NCBI GenBank assembly: GCA_945910005.1
Contig: OX246739.1
Coordinates: 39,199,125 to 39,263,124, forward strand
DNA: 64,000 bases
Source: Isoperla grammatica
Lineage: Eukaryota > Arthropoda > Insecta > Plecoptera > Perlodidae
Direction: 5' to 3'
Below are positions 23,401 to 36,670 of this stretch, in pieces. Position 1 is the stretch's first letter. Each line of letters starts with the position of its first letter. Position numbers and translations under genes: made by a program. The notes under the pieces were generated by a model. It made no database searches. It saw only the letters and a program-made list of their open reading frames with translations, and had not been told where the DNA came from.

Positions 23401-26400
23401 GACTAGTTACGTCGGAGCGCCTATATACACTGTTGCGCTAGAGGGGTCCGTCTGAGTTATGACGTCACCTGGCTTGTCAGAGACTAGTTACGTCGGAGCG
23501 CCTATATACACTGTCGCGCTAGAGGGGTCCGTCTGAGTTACGACGTCACCTGGCTTGTCAGAGACTAGTAACGTCGGAGCGCCTATATACACTGTCGCGC
23601 TAGAGGGGTCCGTCTGAGTTATGACGTCACCTGGCTTGTCAGAGACTAGTTACGTCGGAGCGCCTATATACACTGTCGCGCTAGAGGGGTCCGTCTGAGT
23701 TATGACGTCACCTGGCTTGTCAGAGACTAGTTACGTCGGAGCGCCTATATACACTGTCGCGCTAGAGGGGTCCGTCTTAGTTATGACGTCACCTGGCTTG
23801 TCAGAGACTAGTTACGTCGGAGCGCCTATATACACTGTCGCGCTAGAGGGGTCCGTCTGAGTTATGACGTCACCTGGCTTGTCAGAGACTAGTTACGTCG
23901 GAGCGCCTATATACACTGTCGCGCTAGAGGGGTCCGTCTGAGTTATGACGTCACCTGGCTTGTCAGAGACTAGTTACGTCGGAGCGCCTATATACACTGT
24001 CACGCTAGAGGGGTCCGTCTGAGTTATACGTCACCTGGCTTGTCAGAGACTAGTTACGTCGGAGCGCCTATATACACTGTCGCGCTAGAGGGGTCCGTCT
24101 GAGTTATACGTCACCTGGCTTGTCAGAGACTAGTTACGTCGGAGCGCCTATATACACTGTCACGCTAGAGGGGTCCGTCTGAGTTACGACGTCACCTGGC
24201 TTGTCAGAGACTAGTTACGTCGGGGCGCCTATATACACTGTCACGCTAGAGGGGTCCGTCTGAGTTATGACGTCACCTGGCTTGTCAGAGACTAGTTACG
24301 TCGGAGCGCCTATATACACTGTCGCGCTAGAGGGGTCCGTCTGAGTTATGACGTCACCTGGCTTGTCAGAGACTAGTTACGTCGGAGCGCCTATATACAC
24401 TGTCGCGCTAGAGGGGTCCGTCTGAGTTACGACGTCACCTGGCTTGTCAGAGACTAGTTACGTCGGAGCGCCTATATACACTGTCGCGCTAGAGGGGTCC
24501 GTCTGAGTTATACGTCACCTGGCTTGTCAGAGACTAGTTACGTCGGAGCGCCTATATACACTGTCACGCTAGAGGGGTCCGTCTGAGTTACGACGTCACC
24601 TGGCTTGTCAGAGACTAGTTACGTCGGAGCGCCTATATACACTGTCACGCTAGAGGGGTCCGTCTGAGTTACGACGTCACCTGGCTTGTCAGAGACTAGT
24701 TACGTCGGAGCGCCTATATACACTGTCGCGCTAGAGGGGTCCGTCTGAGTTACGACGTCACCTGGCTTGTCAGAGACTAGTTACGTCGGAGCGCCTATAT
24801 ACACTGTCGCGCTAGAGGGGTCCGTCTGAGTTATACGTCACCTGGCTTGTCAGAGACTAGTTACGTCGGAGCGCCTATATACACTGTCGCGCTAGAGGGG
24901 TCCGTCTGAGTTATACGTCACCTGGCTTGTCAGAGACTAGTTACGTCGGAGCGCCTATATACACTGTCGCGCTAGAGGGGTCCGTCTGAGTTATACGTCA
25001 CCTGGCTTGTCAGAGACTAGTTACGTCGGAGCGCCTATATACACTGTCGCGCTAGAGGGGTCCGTCTGAGTTATACGTCACCTGGCTTGTCAGAGACTAG
25101 TTACGTCGGAGCGCCTATATACACTGTCGCGCTAGAGGGTCCGTCTGAGTTATACGTCACCTGGCTTGTCAGAGACTAGTTACGTCGGAGCGCCTATATA
25201 CACTGTCGCGCTAGAGGGGTCCGTCTGAGTTACGACGTCACCTGGCTTGTCGGAGACTAGTTACGTCGGAGCGCCTATATACACTGTCGCGCTAGAGGGG
25301 TCCGTCTGAGTTATGACGTCACCTGGCTTGTCAGAGACTAGTTACGTCGGAGCGCCTATATACACTGTCGCGCTAGAGGGGTCCGTCTGAGTTACGACGT
25401 CACCTGGCTTGTCAGAGACTAGTTACGTCGGAGCGCCTATATACACTGTCGCGCTAGAGGGGTCCGTCTGAGTTACGACGTCACCTGGCTTAGTTACGTC
25501 GGAGCGCCTATATACACTGTCGCGCTAGAGGGGTCCGTCTGAGTTATGACGTCACCTGGCTTGTCAGAGACTAGTTACGTCGGAGCGCCTATATACACTG
25601 TCGCGCTAGAGGGGTCCGTCTGAGTTATACGTCACCTGGCTTGTCAGAGACTAGTTACGTCGGAGCGCCTATATACACTGTCGCGCTAGAGGGGTCCGTC
25701 TGAGTTATACGTCACCTGGCTTGTAAGAACTAGTTACGTCGGAGCGCCTATATACACTGTCGCGCTAGAGGGGTCCGTCTGTGTTATGACGTCACCTGGC
25801 TTGTCAGAGACTAGTTACGTCGGAGCGCCTATACACACTGTCGCGCTAGAGGGGTCCGTCTGAGTTATGACGTCACCTGGCTTGTCAGAGACTAGTTACG
25901 TCGGAGCGCCTATATACACTGTCGCGCTAGAGGGGTCCGTCTGAGTTATGACGTCACCTGGCTTGTCAGAGACTAGTTACGTCGGAGCGCCTATATACAC
26001 TGTCGCGCTAGAGGGGTCCGTCTGAGTTATGACGTCACCTGGCTTGTCAGAGACTAGTTACGTCGGAGCGCCTATATACACTGTCGCGCTAGAGGGGTCC
26101 GTCTGAGTTATACGTCACCTGGCTTGTTAGAGACTAGTTACGTCGGAGTGCCTATATACACTGTCGTGCTAGAGGGGTCCGTCTGAGTTATGACGTCACC
26201 TGGCTTGTCAGAGACTAGTTACGTCGGAGCGCCTATATACACTGTCGCGCTAGAGGGGTCCGTCTGAGTTATGACGTCACCTGGCTTGTCAGAGACTAGT
26301 TACGTCGGAGCGCCTATATACACTGTCGCGCTAGAGGGGTCCGTCTGAGTTATGACGTCACCTGGCTTGTCAGAGACTAGTTACGTCGGAGCGCCTATAT

Positions 26401-29400
26401 ACACTGTCGCGCTAGAGGGGTCCGTCTGAGTTATGACGTCACCTGGCTTGTCAGAGACTAGTTACGTCGGAGCGCCTATATACACTGTCGCGCTAGAGGG
26501 GTCCGTCTGAGTTATGACGTCACCTGGCTTGTCAGAGACTAGTTACGTCGGAGCGCCTATATACACTGTCGCGCTAGAGGGGTCCGTCTGAGTTATGACG
26601 TCACCTGGCTTGTCAGAGACTAGTTACGTCGGAGCGCCTATATACACTGTCGCGCTAGAGGGGTCCGTCTGAGTTACGACGTTACCTGGCTTGTCAGAGA
26701 CTAGTTACGTCGGAGCTCCTATATACACTGTCGCGCTAGAGGGGTCCGTCTGAGTTATGACGTCACCTGGCTTGTCAGAGTCTAGTAACGTCGGAGCGCC
26801 TATATACACTGTCGCGCTAGAGGGGTCCGTCTGAGTTACACGTCACCTGGCTTGTCAGAGACTAGTTACGTCGGAGCGCCTATATACACTGTCGCGCTAG
26901 AGGGGTCCGTCTGAGTTATGACGTCACCTGGCTTGTCAGAGTCTAGTAACGTCGGAGCGCCTATATACACTGTCGCGCTAGAGGGGTCCGTCTGAGTTAT
27001 GACGTCACCTGGCTTGTCAGAGACTAGTTACGTCGGAGGGCCTATATACACTGTCGCGCTAGAGGGGTCCGTCTGAGTTATGACGTCACCTGGCTTGTCA
27101 GAGACTAGTTACGTCGGAGGGCCTATATACACTGTCGCGCTAGAGGGGTCCGTCTGAGTTATGACGTCACCTGGCTTGTCAGAGACTAGTTACGTCGGAG
27201 GGCCTATATACACTGTCGCGCTAGAGGGGTCCGTCTGAGTTATGACGTCACCTATCTTGTCAGAGACTAGTTACGTCGGAGCGCCTATATACACTGTCGC
27301 GCTAGAGGGGTCCGTCTGAGTTATGACGTCACCTATCTTGTCAGAGACTAGTTACGTCGGAGCGCCTATATACACTGTCGCGCTAGAGGGGTCCGTCTGA
27401 GTTATGACGTCACCTGGCTTGTCAGAGACTAGTTACGTCGGAGCGCCTATATACACTGTCGCGCTAGAGGGGTCCGTCGGAGTTATGACGTCACCTGGCT
27501 TGTCAGAGACTAGTTACGTCGGAGCGCCTATATACACTGTCGCGCTAGTGGGGTCCGTCTGAGTTATGACGTCACCTGGCTTGTCAGAGACTAGTTACGT
27601 CGGAGCGCCTATAAACACTGTCGCGCTAGAGGGGTCCATCTGAGTTACACGTCACCTGGCTTGTCAGAGACTAGTTACGTCAGAGCGCCTATATACACTG
27701 TCGCGCTAGAGGGTCCGTCTGAGTTACGACGTCACCTGGCTTGTCAGAGACTAGTTACGTCAGAGCGCCTATACACACTGTCGCGCTAGAGGGGTCCGTC
27801 TGAGTTACGACGTCACCTGGCTTGTCAGTGACTAGTTACGTCGGAGCGCCTATATACACTGTCGCGCTGCAGGGGTCCGTCTGAGTTACACGTCACCTGG
27901 CTAGTCAGAGACTAGTTACGTCGGAGCGCCTATATACACTGTCGCGCTAGAGGGGTCCGTCTGAGCTATGACGTCACCTGGCTTGTCAGAGACTAGTTAC
28001 GTCGGGGCGCCTATATACACTGTCGCGCTAGAGGGGTCCGTCTGAGTTATGACGTCACCTGGCTAGTCAGAGACTAGTTACGTCGGAGCGCCTATATACA
28101 CTGTCGCGCTAGAGGGGTCCGTCTGAGCTTTGACGTCACCTGGCTTGTCAGAGACTAGTTACGTCGGGCCGCCTATATACACTGTCGCGCTAGAGGGGTC
28201 CGTCTGAGCTATGACGTCACCTGGCTTGTCAGAGACTAGTTACGTCGGAGCGCCTATATACACGGTCGCGCTAGAGGGGTCCGTCTGAGTTATGACGTCA
28301 CCTGGCTTGTCAGAGACTAGTTACGTCGGAGCGCCTATATACACTGTCACGCTAGAGGGGTCCGTCTGAGCTATGACGTCACCTGGCTTGTCAGAGACTA
28401 GTTACGTCGGAGCGCCTAAATACACTGTCACGCTAGAGGGGTCCGTCTGAGTTATGACGTCACCTGGCTTGTCAGAGACTAGTTACGTCGGAGCGCCTAT
28501 ATACACTGTCGCGCTAGAGGGGTCCGTCTGAGTTATGACGTCACCTGGCTTGTCAGAGACTAGTTACGTCGGAGCGCCTATATACACTGTCGCGCCAGAG
28601 GGGTTCGTCTGAGTTATGACGTCACCTGGCTTGTCAGAGACTAGTTACGTCGGGGCGCCTATATACACTGTCGCGCTAGAGGGGTCCGTCTGAGTTATAC
28701 GTCACCTGGCTTGTCAGAGACTAGTTACGTCGGAGCGCCTATATACACTGTCACGCTAGAGGGGTCCGTCTGAGTTATGACGTCACCTGGCTTGTCAGAG
28801 ACTAGTTACGTCGGGGCGCCTATATACACTGTCGCGCTAGAGGGGTCCGTCTGAGTTATGACGTCACCTGGCTTGTCAGAGACTAGTTACGTCGGAGCGC
28901 CTATATACACTGTCGCGCTAGAGGGGTCCGTCTGAGTTATGACGTCACCTGGCTTGTCAGAGACTAGTTACGTCGGAGCGCCTATATACACTGTCGCGCT
29001 AGAGGGGTCCGTCTGAGTTATGACGTCACCTGGCTTGTCAGAGACTAGTTACGTCGGAGCGCCTATATACACTGTCGCGCTAGAGGGGTCCGTCTGAGTT
29101 ATGACGTCACCTGGCTTGTCAGAGACTAGTTACGTCGGAGCGCCTATATACACTGTCACGCTAGAGGGGTCCGTCTGAGTTATACGTCACCTGGCTTGTC
29201 AGAGACTAGTTACGTCAGAGCGCCTATATACACTGTCGCGCTAGAGGGGTCCGTCTGAGTTATGACGTCACCTGGCTTGTCAGAGACTAGTTATTTAGGG
29301 CGCCTATATACACTGTCGCGCTAGAGGGGTCCGTCTGAGTTATACGTCACCTGGCTTGTCAGAGACTAGTTACGTCGGAGCGCCTATATACACTGTCACG

Positions 29401-29449
29401 CTAGAGGGGTCCGTCTGAGTTATGACGTCACCTGGCTTGTCAGAGACTA

Positions 29450-31730
29450 GTTACGTCGGAGCGCCTATATACACTGTCGCGCTAGAGGGGTCCGTCTGAG
29501 TTATGACGTCACCTGGCTTGTCAGAGACTAGTTACGTCGGAGCGCCTATATACACTGTCACGCTAGAGGGGTCCGTCTGAGGTATACGTCACCTGGCTTG
29601 TCAGAGTAGTTACGTCGGAGCGCCTATATACACTGTCGCGCTAGAGGGGTCCGTCTGAGGTATACGTCACCTGGCTTGTCAGAGACTAGTTACGTCGGAG
29701 CGCCTATATACACTGTCACGCTAGAGGGGTCCGTCTGAGTTATGACGTCACCTGGCATGTCAGAGACTAGTTACGTCGGAGCGCCTATATACACTGTCAC
29801 GCTAGAGGGGTCCGTCTGAGTTACGACGTCACCCGGCTTGTCAGAGACTAGTTACGTCGGAGCGCCTATATACACTGTCGCGCTAGAGGGGTCCGTCTGA
29901 GTTACGACGTCACCCGGCTTGTCAGAGACTAGTTACGTCGGAGCGCCTATATACACTGTCGCGCTAGAGGGGTCCGTCTGAGTTACGACGTAAACCGGCT
30001 TGTCAGAGACTAGTTACGTCGGAGCGCCTATATACACTGTCACGCTAGAGGGGTCCGTCTGAGTTATGACGTCACCTGGCTTGTCAGAGACTAGTTACGT
30101 CAGAGCGCCTATATACACTGTCGCGCTAGAGGGGTCCGTCTGAGTTATACGTCACCTGGCTTGTCAGAGACTAGTTACGTCGGAGCGCCTATATACACTG
30201 TCACGCTAGAGGGGTCCGTCTGAGTTATGACGTCACCTGGCTTGTCAGAGACTAGTTACGTCGGAGCGCCTATATACACTGTCGCGCTAGAGGGGTCCGT
30301 CTGAGTTATGACGTCACCTGGCTTGTCAGAGACTAGTTACGTCGGTGCGCCTATATACACTGTCGCGCTAGAGGGGTCCGTCTGAGTTATGACGTCACCT
30401 GGCTTGTCAGAGACTAGTTACGTCGGAGCGCCTATATACACTGTCGCGCTAGAGGGGTCCGTCTGAGTTATGACGTCACCTGGCTTGTCAGAGACTAGTT
30501 ACGTCGGAGCGCCTATATACACTGTCGCGCTAGAGGGGTCCGTCTGAGTTATGACGTCACCTGGCTTGTCAGAGACTAGTTACGTCGGAGCGCCTATATA
30601 CACTGTCGCGCTAGAGGGGTCCGTCTGAGTTATGACGTCACCTGGCTTGTCAGAGACTAGTTACGTCGGAGCGCCTATATCCACTGTCGCGCTAGAGGGG
30701 TCCGTCTGAGTTATACGTCACCTGGCTTGTCAGAGACTAGTTACGTCGGAGCGCCTATATACACTGTCGCGCTAGAGGGGTCCGTCTGAGTTACACGTCA
30801 CCTGGCTTGTCAGAGACTAGTTACGTCGGAGCGCCTATATACACTGTCGCGCTAGAGGGGTCCGTCTGAGTTATGACGTCACCTGGCTTGTCAGAGACTA
30901 GTTACGTCGGAGCGCCTATATACACTGTCGCGCTAGAGGGGTCCGTCTGAGTTATGACGTCACCTGGCTTGTCAGAGACTAGTTACGTCGGAGCGCCTAT
31001 ATACACTGTCGCGCTAGAGGGGTCCGTCTGCGTTACGACGTCACCTGGCTTGTCAGAGACTAGTTACGTCGGAGCGCCTATATACACTGTCGCGCTAGAG
31101 GGGTCCGTCTGAGTTATGACGTCCCCTGGCTTGTCAGAGACTAGTTACGTCGGAGCGCCTATATACACTGTCGCGCTAGAGGGGTCCGTCTGAGTTATGA
31201 CGTCACCTGGCTTGTCAGAGACTAGTTACGTCGGAGCGCCTATATACACTGTCGCGCTAGAGGGGTCCGTCTGAGTTATGACGTCACCAGGCTTGTCAGA
31301 GACTAGTTACGTCGGAGCGCCTATATACACTGTCGCGCTAGAGGGGTCCGTCTGAGTTATGACGTCACCTGGCTTGTCAGAGACTAGTTACGTCGGAGCG
31401 CCTATATACACTGTCACGCTAGAGGGGTCCGTCTGAGTTATGACGTCACCTGGCTTGTCAGAGACTAGTTACGTCGGAGCACCTATATACACTGTCGCGC
31501 TAGAGGGGTCCGTCTGAGTTATACGTCACCTGGCTTGTCAGAGACTAGTTACGTCGGAGCGCCTATATACACTGTCGCGCTAGAGGGGTCCGTCTGAGTT
31601 ATGACGTCACCTGGCTTGTCAGAGACTAGTTACGTCGGAGAACCTATATACACTGTCGCGCTAGAGGGGTCCGTCTGAGTTATACGTCACCTGGCTTGTC
31701 AGAGACTAGTTACGTCGGAGCGCCTATATA
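29450..31730 (+). repeat. Higher-order block, copy A
   Basis: A run of about 28 satellite units marked by rare variants in fixed order: GAGGTATACG (29579), ACCTGGCATG, ACGTAAACCGG (29988), TATATCCACTG (30676), CTGCGTTACG, GTCACCAGGC and GGAGAACC (about 31638). The same markers recur 10405 bp downstream in copy C and, for the first part, 5648 bp downstream in copy B. Confidence 0.85.
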
Positions 31731-34700
31731 CACTGTCACGCTAGAGGGGTCCGTCTGAGTTATGACGTCACCTGGCTTGTCAGAGACTAGTTACGTCGGA
31801 GCGCCTATATGCACTGTCACGCTAGAGGGGTCCGTCTGAGTTATGACGTCACCTGGCTTGTCAGAGACTAGTTACGTCGGAGCGCCTATATACACTGTCA
31901 CGCTAGAGGGGTCCGTCTGAGTTATGACGTCACCTGGCTTGTCAGAGACTAGTTACGTCGGAGCGCCTATATACACTGTCGCGCTAGAGGATCCGTCTGA
32001 GTTATGACGTCACCTGGCTTGTCAGAGACTAGTTACGTCGGAGCGCCTATATACACTGTCACGCTAGAGGGGTCCGTCTGAGCTATGACGTCACCTGGCT
32101 TGTCAGAGACTAGTTACGTCGGAGCGCCTATATACACTGTCACGCTAGAGGGGTCCGTCTGAGTTATGACGTCACCTGGCTTGTCAGAGACTAGTTACGT
32201 CGGAGCGCCTATATACACTGTCGCGCTAGAGGGGTCCGTCTGAGTTATGACGTCACCTGGCTTGTCAGAGACTAGTTACGTCGGAGCGCCTATATACACT
32301 GTCACGCTAGAGGGGTCCGTCTGAGTTATACGTCACCTGGCTTGTCAGAGACTAGTTACGTCGGTGCGCCTATATACACTGTCGCGCTAGAGGGGTCCGT
32401 CTGAGTTACACGTCACCTGGCTTGTCAGAGACTAGTTACGTCGGAGCGCCTATATACACTGTCGCGCTAGAGGGGTCCGTCTGAGTTATGACGTCACCTG
32501 GCTTGTCAGAGACTAGTTACGTCGGAGCGCCTATATACACTGTCGCGCTAGAGGGGTCCGTCTGAGTTATGACGTCACCTGGCTTGTCAGAGACTAGTTA
32601 CGTCGGAGCGCCTATATACACTGTCGCGCTAGAGGGGTCCGTCTGAGTTATGACGTCACCTGGCTTGTCAGAGACTAGTTACGTCGGAGCGCCTATATAC
32701 ACTGTCGCGCTAGAGGGGTCCGTCTGAGTTATGACGTCACCTGGCTTGTCAGAGACTAGTTACGTCGGAGCGCCTATATACACTGTCGCGCTAGAGGGGT
32801 CCGTCTGACATACGACGTCACCTGGCTTGTCAGAGACTAGTTACGTCGGAGCGCCTATATACACTGTCGCGCTAGAGGGGTCCGTCTGAGTTATACGTCA
32901 CCTGGCTTGTCAGAGACTAGTTACGTCGGAGCGCCTATATACACTGTCGCGCTAGAGGGGTCCGTCTGAGTTACACGTCACCTGGCTTGTCAGAGACTAG
33001 TTACGTCGGAGCGCCTATATACACTGTCGCGCTAGAGGGGTCCGTCTGAGTTATGACGTCACCTGGCTTGTCAGAGACTAGTTACGTCGGAGCGCCTATA
33101 TACACTGTCGCGCTAGAGGGGTCCGTCTGAGTTATGACGTCACCTGGCTTGTCAGAGACTAGTTACGTCGGAGCGCCTATATACACTGTCACGCTAGAGG
33201 GGTCCGTCTGAGTTATACGTCACCTGGCTTGTCAGAGACTAGTTACGTCGGGGCGCCTATATACACTGTCGCGCTAGAGGGGTCCGGCTGAGTTATGACG
33301 TCACCTGGCTTGTCAGAGACTAGTTACGTCGGAGCGCCAATATACACTGTCGCGCTAGAGGGGTCCGTCTGAGTTATGACGTCACCTGGCTTGTCAGAGA
33401 CTAGTTACGTCGGAGCGCCTATATACACTGTCGCGCTAGAGGGGTCCGTCTGAGTTATGACGTCACCTGGCTTGTCAGAGACTAGTTACGTCGGAGCGCC
33501 TATATACACTGTCGCGCTATAGGGGTCCGTCTGAGTTACGACGTCACCTGGCTTGTCAGAGACTAGTTACGTCGGAGCGCCTATATACACTGTCGCGCTA
33601 GAGGGGTCCGTCTGAGTTATGACGTCCCCTGGCTTGTCAGAGACTAGTTACGTCGGAGCGCCTATATACACTGTCGCGCTAGAGGGGTCCGTCTGAGTTA
33701 TGACGTCACCTGGCTTGTCAGAGACTAGTTACGTCGGAGCGCCTATATACACTGTCGCGCTAGAGGGGTCCGTCTGAGTTATACGTCACCTGGCTTGTCA
33801 GAGACTAGTTACGTCGGAGCGCCTATATACACTTTCGCGCTAGAGGGGTCCGTCTGAGTTATGACGTCACCTGGCTTGTCAGAGACTAGTTACGTCGGAG
33901 CGCCTATATACACTGTCGCGCTAGAGGGGTCCGTCTGAGTTATACGTCACCTGGCTTGTCAGAGACTAGTTACGTCGGAGCGCCTATATACACTGTCACG
34001 CTAGAGGGGTCCGTCTGAGTTATGACGTCACCTGGCTTGTCAGAGACTAGTTACGTCGGAGCGCCTATATGCACTGTCACGCTAGAGGGGTCCGTCTGAG
34101 TTATGACGTCACCTGGCTTGTCAGAGACTAGTTACGTCGGAGCGCCTATATACACTGTCACGCTAGAGGGGTCCGTCTGAGTTATGACGTCACCTGGCTT
34201 GTCAGAGACTAGTTACGTCGGAGCGCCTATATACACTGTCGCGCTAGAGGATCCGTCTGAGTTATGACGTCACCTGGCTTGTCAGAGACTAGTTACGTCG
34301 GAGCGCCTATATACACTGTCACGCTAGAGGGGTCCGTCTGAGCTATGACGTCACCTGGCTTGTCAGAGACTAGTTACGTCGGAGCGCCTATATACACTGT
34401 CACGCTAGAGGGGTCCGTCTGAGTTATGACGTCACCTGGCTTGTCAGAGACTAGTTACGTCGGAGCGCCTATATACACTGTCGCGCTAGAGGGGTCCGTC
34501 TGAGTTATGACGTCACCTGGCTTGTCAGAGACTAGTTACGTCGGAGCGCCTATATACACTGTCACGCTAGAGGGGTCCGTCTGAGTTATACGTCACCTGG
34601 CTTGTCAGAGACTAGTTACGTCGGTGCGCCTATATACACTGTCGCGCTAGAGGGGTCCGTCTGAGTTACACGTCACCTGGCTTGTCAGAGACTAGTTACG

Positions 34701-35097
34701 TCGGAGCGCCTATATACACTGTCGCGCTAGAGGGGTCCGTCTGAGTTACACGTCACCTGGCTTGTCAGAGACTAGTTACGTCGGAGCGCCTATATACACT
34801 GTCGCGCTAGAGGGGTCCGTCTGAGTTATACGTCACCTGGCTTGTCAGAGACTAGTTACGTCGGAGCGCCTATATACACTGTCACGCTAGAGGGGTCCGT
34901 CTGAGCTATGACGTCACCTGGCTTGTCAGAGACTAGTTACGTCGGAGCGCCTATATACACTGTCACGCTAGAGGGGTCCGTCTGAGTTATGACGTCACCT
35001 GGCTTGTCAGAGACTAGTTACGTCGGTGCGCCTATATACACTGTCGCGCTAGAGGGGTCCGTCTGAGTTATGACGTCACCTGGCTTGTCAGAGACTA

Positions 35098-36670
35098 GTT
35101 ACGTCGGAGCGCCTATATACACTGTCGCGCTAGAGGGGTCCGTCTGAGTTATGACGTCACCTGGCTTGTCAGAGACTAGTTACGTCGGAGCGCCTATATA
35201 CACTGTCACGCTAGAGGGGTCCGTCTGAGGTATACGTCACCTGGCTTGTCAGAGTAGTTACGTCGGAGCGCCTATATACACTGTCGCGCTAGAGGGGTCC
35301 GTCTGAGGTATACGTCACCTGGCTTGTCAGAGACTAGTTACGTCGGAGCGCCTATATACACTGTCACGCTAGAGGGGTCCGTCTGAGTTATGACGTCACC
35401 TGGCATGTCAGAGACTAGTTACGTCGGAGCGCCTATATACACTGTCACGCTAGAGGGGTCCGTCTGAGTTACGACGTCACCCGGCTTGTCAGAGACTAGT
35501 TACGTCGGAGCGCCTATATACACTGTCGCGCTAGAGGGGTCCGTCTGAGTTACGACGTCACCCGGCTTGTCAGAGACTAGTTACGTCGGAGCGCCTATAT
35601 ACACTGTCGCGCTAGAGGGGTCCGTCTGAGTTACGACGTAAACCGGCTTGTCAGAGACTAGTTACGTCGGAGCGCCTATATACACTGTCACGCTAGAGGG
35701 GTCCGTCTGAGTTATGACGTCACCTGGCTTGTCAGAGACTAGTTACGTCAGAGCGCCTATATACACTGTCGCGCTAGAGGGGTCCGTCTGAGTTATACGT
35801 CACCTGGCTTGTCAGAGACTAGTTACGTCGGAGCGCCTATATACACTGTCACGCTAGAGGGGTCCGTCTGAGTTATGACGTCACCTGGCTTGTCAGAGAC
35901 TAGTTACGTCGGAGCGCCTATATACACTGTCGCGCTAGAGGGGTCCGTCTGAGTTATGACGTCACCTGGCTTGTCAGAGACTAGTTACGTCGGTGCGCCT
36001 ATATACACTGTCGCGCTAGAGGGGTCCGTCTGAGTTATGACGTCACCTGGCTTGTCAGAGACTAGTTACGTCGGAGCGCCTATATACACTGTCGCGCTAG
36101 AGGGGTCCGTCTGAGTTATGACGTCACCTGGCTTGTCAGAGACTAGTTACGTCGGAGCGCCTATATACACTGTCGCGCTAGAGGGGTCCGTCTGAGTTAT
36201 GACGTCACCTGGCTTGTCAGAGACTAGTTACGTCGGAGCGCCTATATACACTGTCGCGCTAGAGGGGTCCGTCTGAGTTATGACGTCACCTGGCTTGTCA
36301 GAGACTAGTTACGTCGGAGCGCCTATATCCACTGTCGCGCTAGAGGGGTCCGTCTGAGTTATACGTCACCTGGCTTGTCAGAGACTAGTTACGTCGGAGC
36401 GCCTATATACACTGTCGCGCTAGAGGGGTCCGTCTGAGTTACACGTCACCTGGCTTGTCAGAGACTAGTTACGTCGGAGCGCCTATATACACTGTCGCGC
36501 TAGAGGGGTCCGTCTGAGTTATGACGTCACCTGGCTTGTCAGAGACTAGTTACGTCGGAGCGCCTATATACACTGTCGCGCTAGAGGGGTCCGTCTGAGT
36601 TATGACGTCACCTGGCTTGTCAGAGACTAGTTACGTCGGAGCGCCTATATACACTGTCGCGCTAGAGGGG
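35098..36670 (+). repeat. Higher-order block, copy B (partial)
   Basis: Repeats the first 1.6 kb of copy A at a constant offset of 5648 bp (TAAACCGG 29991 to 35639; TATATCC 30675 to 36323). It lacks the later CTGCGTTACG marker, so this copy ends or has been overwritten near 36670. Confidence 0.85.
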
